From Paragyromitra xinjiangensis (Eukaryota; Ascomycota; Pezizomycetes; Pezizales; Discinaceae): 64,000 bases of DNA. The position numbers and the translations under genes were made by a program. The notes beneath the pieces are model-generated. The model worked only from the letters and a program-made list of their open reading frames with translations. It ran no database searches and was not told where the DNA came from. Location of the stretch: assembly GCA_038503065.1 (NCBI GenBank), contig JBCAMK010000020.1:1116001-1180000 (forward strand), written 5' to 3'. Within the stretch, counting starts at the first letter, position 1. Every line of letters begins with the position of its first letter. This document shows, piece by piece, positions 55,879-64,000 of this stretch.

Positions 55879-56866
55879 ATGGCCAGTTCAGAAGATCCTA
55901 TCTCCTCAGAGAAAAAGAGCACAAAAGGACGTGATGGAAAAGCTGCTACGCCTCTTCAGCAATCTGAGAATCCATGTTCTAACACCGATAGCACGGATAA
56001 TGGAAGTAACAAGACGCAAAGCGCGATGAAAATTTCTCCACCCACAACAGCAGAAGATGTCGCGGTTGCCGATCCCTCTGTGAGATCCAAAAGGAAGGTT
56101 GAATCGACTTGTACTCCATGCCCGTCGCAAGAAGCAAAAGCACCAGTGAAAACCAAGCGCCGCAGAACCGACCCGGTAGGCCCAAGCACCCCCACCGATG
56201 GGCTAGCGGCGACGGTGGAACCCATCACAAAAAAAACGCCAGACACGGAAGCTGCAGCTCATGGGCAGGGACTTTCCCAGAAAAAACATCCCGAATTGAT
56301 CACCAGTAATGGAGACATAACTTTCGGCACCACCCCTACCCACTCGGGATCTGAGGTACTGAAACCGAACGAGGAAATAACTGTGGAAGGGACATTGGTA
56401 TATACTTCACACTCAAGCTTCGCTTCTTCATCCTAATACTCCTTAGCCGGTTAGGCACGCACAACTAACTACTTTGATATAGAAACCTATGCCCGATAGC
56501 TGCGATGTGAATAATGAACCAACTCAAGGAGAAACGCCGACTCCTTGCGAGCAAAATACTTTCATGACGCTTGCCTGTCCTAGCCTCTCTACACATAAAT
56601 CATATCTCAAGATTGGAGTCAAAGGCCATATCACCCTTCGAAAATTCCTAGAGCTCTTATATTCCCAACACGAGATTTCCCCAGCCTCGCAAATGCAAAT
56701 CAAGAAAATGGACGTACAGATCGGGGATCAAGAAATCCATATTGATACTAACGACGCAGATGCAGAATGGAACTGGGGCCTACTAATGGGGATTATGCTG
56801 TTCAGCAGTAGTCCCGATGGCAATGTTGCATATGTGATTATTAATGGAGGGCAAACCAAGACGTAG
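55879..56866 (+). CDS. Unknown protein, 300 aa (family of three paralogues, member 3; N-terminal domain absent)
   Basis: The model is join(55879..56397, 56483..56866); the 85-bp intron runs from GTATAT through ACTAAC to ATATAG. The N-terminal 175 residues are low-complexity, rich in Ser, Thr, Lys and Pro with basic patches (RSKRKVE, KTKRRRTDP). The last 90 residues are the C-terminal domain shared with the genes at 22746 and 53556: HITLRKFLELLYSQHEISPA, then IHIDTNDADAEWNWGLLMGI and a valine-rich last strand. The Trp-rich N-terminal domain of its paralogues is missing, so this copy is either shortened or a specialised single-domain form. Confidence 0.7.
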
Positions 56867-57770
56867 TGGCTTATGTTTCGTGGAAAGCTAGAGATAAAAA
56901 TCTTGCGGCGGAAAAGCATACGGAGTTTCAACGGGATTTTTGTTCCGGTAAAGCTATCAGTAAACACAGCAACCCTTTCCTACAACTGACCTACCTCCAC
57001 AGAAGTTGATTTAGTTCTTTGGTGACCAGGGCCGCTCTGCCTTCCATTCGTACAGTTTGTTTGTCGTCTTAATGTTGTCAGATTTTTGTATGGTCGGTTT
57101 TTGGAAAGAAATGTTTGGCACCAGAAGGATTCAGGTATCGATCTATATTTTGACTACTAGCACAGATACCGAATGAATACAACCCAAGGTTCTGATTCTC
57201 GGAACGTAACATACCAATAATTATAACATCTGGCAGCGGTATAATACATGTAGTCTATGAAGTGAAAAGCTAGAATGTGCAACTACATGTAAGTGACGTG
57301 ATGGCCGCCGAACCATCTTCCATGTGTCAAAAGGACTCAAGCAAGCTATTGAACGAGCAATTTCAGGAGTGCAACTCCACGCCAAGTTTTCTTAGGTGAG
57401 AACCTCATAAGCCCAATAGCTAAGTAGCATGAACCGGACATAATGGCTGAACCATGCCATCTTCTGAATACAATGATAAACGGCCGTATACAATAGAATC
57501 ACCGAGACCCCACTCGCCTATAAATTCACCGACCCCCTTCTAGCTTACATACATGTATTCCAACGCACCCCAACTTTGGCTAATCTCTATGTAGTTTACA
57601 GTTTCTTCTTACCCCTTCAAATACTTTCGAACAAGTAGTTTCATAGCTCTATTCTACTTGCCAAGTTCATCCCTATTACAAATACAACACTTACGCCATC
57701 AAATCCCTCTTCCGCACCCGATCCCAGACAAACAGTAACCACTCTCTAGCTCGTTCCAAATATACCCGTC
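56867..57770. promoter_or_regulatory. Intergenic region with TATA box for the small Cys-rich gene
   Basis: TATAAAT is at 57519-57525, about 245 bp before the ATG at 57771, followed by a CT- and CA-rich leader. TACATGTA palindromes are at 57245, 57284 and 57550. Confidence 0.45.
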
Positions 57771-57920
57771 ATGTCTAAATGCGCACATGACTTTGTCAAA
57801 GCCCAAGGTGGCGCGAACAGATGCCAAATATGTTATACAGTTCAGGACTACCTCGCATGGAAATGCATATCTTGCCTTACCATGTTGTGCAGCTCGTGCA
57901 AGAAGATTGGGGGCTTCTAA
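57771..57920 (+). CDS. Tiny Cys-rich, probably zinc-binding protein, 49 aa
   Basis: A complete 50-codon frame runs from ATG at 57771 to TAA. The eight residues that could bind metal are arranged Cys4-x-His, CQIC, then CISC and CSSC (MSKCAHDFVKAQGG, RCQICYTVQDYLAWKCISCL). Three CxxC pairs in 45 residues resemble a small zinc-ribbon or treble-clef. No signal peptide is present, so it is probably intracellular. A TATA box and a long CA-rich leader support a real gene. It is below the usual ORF size cut-off and would be missed by many pipelines. The family is not recognised. Confidence 0.55.
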   Translation: MSKCAHDFVKAQGGANRCQICYTVQDYLAWKCISCLTMLCSSCKKIGGF

Positions 57921-60900
57921 AACCTCGCCACTGTCCCGCAGCAGCCGTTAGTGCAGGAAATATGGCATACAATATAAGATACGGAGGGGGCAGACCAGAT
58001 TCGCTAATAGACGCCCAACGCTAGCTTCATCTGTTGTTGGATAAGGCCATAGTTTATGTATAAATGCACTTTTTATAGCCTATCCCTACTACCCCCGGAG
58101 CACGCCGCATTGTATGCATAGATGAAAAATATAAATATACTTTTCCCTAACTTAACATTACCGCCCGCCCGCATGCGGCCTTCCTTTCCCTGCCGTTCCA
58201 CATGTAGTTTCGCCTCCCACCTTAGCCGAAACAAAACGATCCCACTCACCTGTTGCCAAAAATCAGAAGGACAAACGCCCTGGAATACTGCAAAGAGAAC
58301 TTATACTACCACAAAGCCTATCATAATTCTATCCAGCCAGTGGTAAGTTTTACTAGAATTATGAGAGATAGAATGTGGCAGATTTTTAGCGAGGCTTGGC
58401 GCGAGTGATTTTTTATGATCGGACTTCAAGGGCCCCGTGAGCAGGCAAAACCCTCACGTTCACAACAAAAACCTAGTATATTACTGATGTAGGTCTTCGC
58501 GTTACAACTCCTCTCAAGGATAGGCGGAAGGTAGCATGCCCCGCTCACTAGGACGCTATGTGCACATTTACGATCCGAATAATCCCGGTGCGGAGCTAGG
58601 AGGCCCGATCCTTACTAACGATAACCAATTCCTGCTTCTATTCGATAGTTGAAATCTTTTTGTTTTTCTTCAGCCACTACAGTACACTTGCCCTATAAGA
58701 ATATTTTTATAAGAATATGCTTAGCGGAGCACGCCCTGAAACTACCTACCCAGCCCGTATCTAGTAAACTCTTCTCTATAAACCTTCCCCATTGGGTTAG
58801 ACCACCCTTCTTATAAGAATATTCTTCTGTATCTTCGGCCCCGACGGTATTCCTATAGAGCGATTGTACTGTCCTTCGGTATGGTGGCGTCGCGGATGCC
58901 CCGAGAGATAAGCAGCCACTCCAACCAGGGAACTATTTTACTATTACGAATGGTAAGTTTCTTACCCGACCCCATGATCAGCTTCTAGGCCTCAACAGTA
59001 GGAAAACCACAAGATCGTTTGCTTCATGCCCGATAGAGAGGTCATCGCCGGTGGGCACCTTGACCAGCAGTTTCTCATGATCCGCATCGGCCGGTCAACC
59101 AGCTTTTGCGCTGGCATTTCAAGCAGGCAGTATTGGTGAATATGAGGGGAGCTGGGGAGCCTGCCTTCGAGTGTGACTTCTCACCTAGTTCCGACATGAT
59201 AAGTGAAATTATGAGTGGTCTGAAGGCCGGTTAAAGGATGGAGCTTGAGCTGTTTAGTCGCTTAGCGTGAACCATGTGAGCCGGAGGCCTGTGTAATTCA
59301 CAACTAACCCTAATTCTGATGCCTGTTGTTAACAAAGTGTAACTATTTGAAGAAAGTACACTTGTGGAGACGCCCCCTGGCGTTTGGGCATTGACCGTTG
59401 GTTCGGAATAAAAGCCCTGATTTTCCTTTGTGGGGAATTCTGCGGACAACTAGTTGCACTCTCTGGCGTGAGCAGAGCCGCAATACGCCACTCCCGCAGA
59501 GCCTCCAGACACGAGGCTCTGCGGGCGTAATCTCGCTTCTGCACCGAACCCTACAGCAGAGCCTCAACTAGCTGCTGCAATAGGAATTGGCGACGAGTAT
59601 GAAGTGCCTGAGTTAAAATAGCCAGGCGCGCTGAGCTAAAACAACCGGACACGCTGTTGGAACTAGGCACGCATACGTTTATTGCAGTGCAGACCCTGTT
59701 GGAACCCCAGCGCATGCCTACAGAAGACAGCGTCTAGGTGAGAACTACATGTACTACGGGTGCCGGGGTTAATCCGTTGACACCCGGCAGTGCGAGCACT
59801 CAACCCTCTCACCCGCTCAGTGAAGCTGGGAAGGATAGCTACCTACTGCAAGAGCATAGAAGCCATATTTGGAGTGTTTAATTAGAAACTTATCAGGTGA
59901 GTTACAGACTTTAATTGAAGCTTGAGATGAATTATGGTATGTATTTACTCTAGTAGGTGCACCGCCACCACCAGCAGGTGTCAACAGATTTTCCCTGGCA
60001 TCCGTAGTACTTCCAGAAAACGGGAACCCAAGAACAGGCTTTCCGTGACTAATTTAAGGTGGGATCGATCCACTCTAGAACCGTATCGCGTGGCCAGTAC
60101 TGCAGTGGGTGACTATGTGGGAATCGCAGGTACTGAACTCGTACTTTTCGTTAACGTTAAGAACCTGCTTCAGTTAGATCAAGGATAGCCGGACCATGCC
60201 CCATCTAATACCACTTCCCTCACCAGGACAACTTGCATTCGCCGAAAGTTGACTAATGGTCTTCCTGGCCTAAAGAGTAAATATGCAACCACAAAGACTT
60301 ATAAGTTTATAGAGTACTCATATAATATATAGAGCAAGCATGGCTTGAGACATCAGCGTACTGTTCCCAAGACCCTAGTTACGGGATATTTGTTCTAGCA
60401 CAAGTCGTGTCTCAATCCTAGAGAGCAACTTGGGGAAAAAATTGATAGAAATCTGGCAACGCCGTGTACCCGGAAGCGTATATCAAATGACGACTCAGAA
60501 TTCAATAAACTTTGAGGTCATATGATGGAGATTCAGAAGTTTCTACCAATACGGGGCATTAGCATTCCCTCATGTTCATATATCCTAGGCTATGTCGATA
60601 TGTTCCTTTCTTCTTTTTCAGTCTGGGCATCTACATGTGCTAGTTAACAGATGTTTCCTAGAGTTTACTTTTTGACCCTGCTTTGCTGGGTTTAACCAGG
60701 CACAAGTTGGTAACTCCACCAGAATGCAGTGCATCAGGAGAAGATGAGGGGTTAAGGTAGGGGGGTTTTATAATTCTTGCTTGCGTTGGTTTCAGATCCT
60801 TTCCATTTGATTCATTCACCCTTCAACATTTAATGCCTTTAACGTGGGTTGTGATCGATGCCTGAAGCCATCAAACTGCTCACCACTAGTTGTTGACTCT

Positions 60901-61059
60901 ATTGTCTGAACATCGATTATTGCCTGAAAGACATGATCACATGCCAGGGCTTCCTAATTCCTTCCTTATGGGACATCTCTGTCTCGAACTACCGCTGCTC
61001 TATCTCTCATCTCATAAAATTTAACCCAACACACCACCATCTCCTTGCAATTGAGAAAG
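57921..61059. other. Long intergenic stretch with a strong hairpin and one TACATGTA
   Basis: A 12-bp perfect stem cccgcagagcct / aggctctgcggg (59493-59525, 9-nt loop) lies in GC-richer DNA. The motif ttataagaatat occurs three times between 58690 and 58825. TACATGTA is at 59746. No gene is supported. Confidence 0.4.
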
Positions 61060-62643
61060 ATGTCACCGCACCCAAATCATCCACATCCTATCTTATGGCC
61101 TACGAAGCCAACTCCTAATAACCAAACAGACGAGACCGAGCAGGTACCAACCACAGCATCCCCAACTCGAAAGCCTTTGCCCCCAGATAAAACCACCTTC
61201 TACGAAACCTATGGATCACAGTTTACAAACGATTGGCCAGATGATCCACCAGCTTCTCGAGAGGTCTATGAGTGTAACAATACGGATTGGCAGATACAGG
61301 AAGATGATTCCAACATTCAAGAATCGGTTTCTGGCGGGGTTCTAGCCCCGGCTGTAGCTAGTGATCGGAATGAAAGACTTAAAAATATCAAATGGACAGT
61401 TACGCAAGTAGATCAGCTCCCGCAGGAACATCCAAGGCTGACAACAGATCCTGCCTTATCGCCGAATAATGTCTACGATTGGCGTAGCTCAGATTCGCGG
61501 ATGAATACTAAAGAACCTGAATACTCTCAGGAATTGAAACAGTCTCTAGAAAATGCTGAGTTTTTCCCGCTGCAACGATACGACGAAGTCCCCAAGCTTC
61601 AAGGCACAGGGAACCCTATACTGCATAAAGAGTTTGATTCATCGGGAAGTTCCACAGAGAGAAGAACCACGGACGCTAACACAACAATATCTACCGAGAG
61701 TGATAAGGGCCTACACTACACTCCCACGGTGAAGCACAACATCACGATCGGTGTCGAGTTGGAGATTATCATAAACGATTCTCTACCTAGAACGATGACT
61801 GAGCTTTTTGAGAGTGTAGCACAAATACTAACACCACTGTCTCATAAACTTAATACGGTCGTGCTCACCGACGATTTCGGTTCAGGAAAACAGGAGAGAC
61901 ACCAAGCTTTCCAAGTTCACGGAGATTTGAGTATACGAACCGAAGGAGATAACTCATTGACGCAAGATATGGAAAGGTGGTATGATAAAAGCCAACGGAC
62001 AGCAAAGGGTGTTGAAATCGCCACACCAATACTCGAAGATGGCCAGTGGGAATGGGTTATCCCAGAAATGACTCGGGCTATCAGTGAATCTTTTGATATT
62101 ATGTTCAATGCATCAACTGGCTTGCATGTTCACGTTGGTATTAGCCGAGACTATCAGTTACAGGATCTGCGACGTATCTCGAAAGCTATTATACTTTTTG
62201 AGGACCATATGAACAAGTATCACCCCAAGTGTCGTAATCCCGTAATACGGGAAACCAATAGTCATATTCTTGCTTGCCGGGGCAACATATCGCTTGAGGG
62301 TCTCAGCAACCTCGAGATGATGCAGAAATTAGACAGGGCTGAAGATACTAATCACTTATTTGGCATGATTCAGCCAGCGGTAACACTTGCGCTCTATTCT
62401 CCTATGCCATACTACCGAGGTTATCGATACAACCTCACAAGTGTGAATAGGTACAACACAGTTGAGTTTCGGCAGGCGATAGGGACAGCAGATGGGGAAA
62501 AGATAGTCGACTGGATAAACAGAACCATCAAGTTCGTGACCAGCGCCATAGCTACTCCTGATGAGATTTTTAATAACTGGGGCGAACATGGTATCTCGGA
62601 TCCTATCATCTACCATCAATTTGGCGTGCCTCCACCACTTTGA
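61060..62643 (+). CDS. Putative amidoligase family protein, 527 aa
   Basis: Amidoligase-family enzymes (PF12224) belong to the carboxylate-amine / glutamine-synthetase-like superfamily and join amines to carboxylates in peptides or small molecules using ATP. The first 220 residues (from the ATG at 61060) are Pro/Ser/Thr-rich and probably disordered. From about 226 the domain starts, IGVELEIIIND, with the conserved metal-binding Glu pair. Later parts are GVEIATPIL and the hallmark TGLHVHVG (about 352), then FEDHMNKYHPKCR and the end segment YNTVEFRQAIGTADGEKIV. The motifs HVHVG and EFR are the usual active-site landmarks. The gene has no intron and no neighbour that points to a pathway; the substrate is unknown. 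Confidence 0.8.
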   Translation: MSPHPNHPHPILWPTKPTPNNQTDETEQVPTTASPTRKPLPPDKTTFYETYGSQFTNDWPDDPPASREVYECNNTDWQIQEDDSNIQESVSGGVLAPAVASDRNERLKNIKWTVTQVDQLPQEHPRLTTDPALSPNNVYDWRSSDSRMNTKEPEYSQELKQSLENAEFFPLQRYDEVPKLQGTGNPILHKEFDSSGSSTERRTTDANTTISTESDKGLHYTPTVKHNITIGVELEIIINDSLPRTMTELFESVAQILTPLSHKLNTVVLTDDFGSGKQERHQAFQVHGDLSIRTEGDNSLTQDMERWYDKSQRTAKGVEIATPILEDGQWEWVIPEMTRAISESFDIMFNASTGLHVHVGISRDYQLQDLRRISKAIILFEDHMNKYHPKCRNPVIRETNSHILACRGNISLEGLSNLEMMQKLDRAEDTNHLFGMIQPAVTLALYSPMPYYRGYRYNLTSVNRYNTVEFRQAIGTADGEKIVDWINRTIKFVTSAIATPDEIFNNWGEHGISDPIIYHQFGVPPPL

Positions 62644-64000
62644 AACAATGAATCCCATTAATTTTTATATCGAATGTGACTTTCTACGCAGTTGGTCACC
62701 AAGACTAGGAGGTGCGGTGTGTTGGAGTTTTTCCGGGGCCAGAAGGATAACGGTCCGTCAAATATCGCTTAGGGGTAGAAGGAAAACCATTGTATCCTTG
62801 GTTTATTCATGTAAGCCAGAGGACTGAGATTATTAAAGTTTTTGTTTTTTTAAACACTCCCAGTATGAGGGTCACAATTGGTCACTCGCGAGGTCAATGC
62901 CTTAAATTTTCAAATAACACCGACTGAATAGATCCCGCAAGAGAATTTAAAACGCTTAGGGGGCCAATCACTGTGAATAATAAGCACCTTATGGAAAGCA
63001 GTTCGTAGGTGAATAACACAAAAAATACAACCTCAACTATCAATCTCCCTAGAAAAATTTTCGGACTAGATTGACTTTCAGCTCTTGTCCTAGCTCTCTC
63101 CTAAATTTGTCGAGCGTAACTTTCCAGTAGATATGGAGAATGTAGTACATGGCGCCCGAGTAGCGGTGCAGGCACATATCAGACCTTACTCCCCATCCGT
63201 TTCCCGTTTCCAATTTCATGTAAATACCACCAGTACTGTGCCCGCAGAACACTAATCGTAATTTCCCCTCTTATTGAAGTATGAAAGAATCGCAGATAGG
63301 CGTCTCTCCCGGAGATATAGATTCGTTTACTCAATGCTAGAGGTGGCTAAATGCTACCCAATAGATTATGTAGCATTATCATCTTATTTTTAGCAGAGAC
63401 TAACTAAAACAGTTGAATCCAGTGTGACATCCGCCCAACCCCGATCGAGTAACCTTTTATAAACAACGTGCTTCATATAGTCTTTCCCTAAGGTTAGCCA
63501 CCTAGGTTCTGTTGAATGAAGAAAACCGGCGGGCGGGGAGACCTAGTTACCTACCTTCTCGAATCCTATTGGCCATGTGATATATCGATAGTTAATAAAG
63601 CCACCCAAGCAAATTTGAAGCTCATGACACAAGGTGGTTACAACTATTACTTGAAGGGCCTCACTATACGCCTACCCGGCGAACTCAATTAGAGTATAAA
63701 CCCCCCCCTCGCTTCAGACTATTTTTCTTCCCTCATCTTTCATCCTTTATACTGGTCAGAAATCTATAACCTTTTGCTAAATTAGAACACCGCCGATCTC
63801 GCCCAATGTTTTGTCAAATCCATCATCTCACTTAATAGGGGTGTCGATATACGCTAGACCCCTTGCTGACTTCAAAACTGCCTTGCTCCCCATTCCAACA
63901 TCACAGAAATCTGCTCTCGGTTTCCGCTAGTTCATATTTGGCTTGGAACCAGCCGACTATATCAAGCGAGACAAAATTTTACGCAAAACTCTCCTAAGCT
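62644..64000. other. Intergenic stretch to the window end, nothing recognised
   Basis: AT-rich, with short ORFs only. A gene starting beyond the edge cannot be excluded. Confidence 0.4.

Noticed and set aside
59231..59567. Three overlapping minus-strand ORFs
   Set aside because: Their length comes from locally higher GC. The frames are equally open and the region contains a strong hairpin.
1..64000. CRISPR arrays, rRNA genes, mitochondrial insertions
   Set aside because: No regularly spaced repeats, no rRNA-like stretches and no mitochondrial coding sequence were seen.

Overview
The window looks like nuclear DNA of a filamentous ascomycete (Pezizomycotina; a Leotiomycetes-type genome is my guess, with low confidence). 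The evidence is short introns of about 45-140 bp with GTAAGT-like donors, CTAAC/CTGAC branch points and nearby AGs; fungal-specific families such as a GtaA-like glutaminase and a STAND N-terminal-domain protein; Tad-like LINE remains; and long AT-rich intergenic stretches. There is no operon structure, CRISPR array, rRNA gene or convincing functional tRNA gene.

Layout. 1-10.7 kb holds a 5-exon-style partial gene at the left edge, a Thr-rich tandem-repeat ORF, and four genes of unknown function, separated by tRNA-like repeats. 10.7-14.1 kb is gene-poor and carries one copy of a 0.4-kb repeat with tRNA-like parts. 14.1-16.8 kb holds a divergent pair of transcription-related genes: an HMG-box protein (three exons) and a divergent, intronless TFIIB-like factor. 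18-20 kb holds a four-exon GPI-anchored secreted protein and a tiny three-exon membrane protein. 20.5-22.3 kb is a 5'-truncated LINE with a 12-bp target-site duplication and a second, hAT-like element nested in its RNase H coding region. 22.7-28 kb holds three genes of unknown function. 28.5-33 kb is repeat-rich (SINE-like copy, a 1.1-kb foldback element with TA duplications, a second copy of the tRNA-related repeat). 33-34.6 kb has a frameshifted membrane-protein gene and a secreted glycoprotein. 37.3-40.0 kb is a five-exon secreted glutaminase. 43.5-44.6 kb is a complete retroelement that encodes one 275-aa protein and ends in the same 3' module as the LINE. 45-47 kb is a nuclear-looking protein of unknown function. 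48-53 kb has palindromic repeats, a STAND/Helo-like N-terminal-domain protein and a kelch-repeat protein. 53.5-57 kb holds two tandem members of an unrecognised family whose third member lies at 22.7-24.2 kb. 57.8 kb holds a 49-aa cysteine-rich protein, and 61-62.6 kb a putative amidoligase.

The most interesting items are (1) the three-gene paralogous family with two shared, unnamed domains; (2) the LINE-dependent element with an intact single ORF and a 13-bp target-site duplication; (3) several small dispersed repeat families, some tRNA-like; and (4) a strong excess of the palindrome TACATGTA in non-coding DNA. Exon structures were built by hand from splice signals and reading-frame continuity, and no similarity search was possible.
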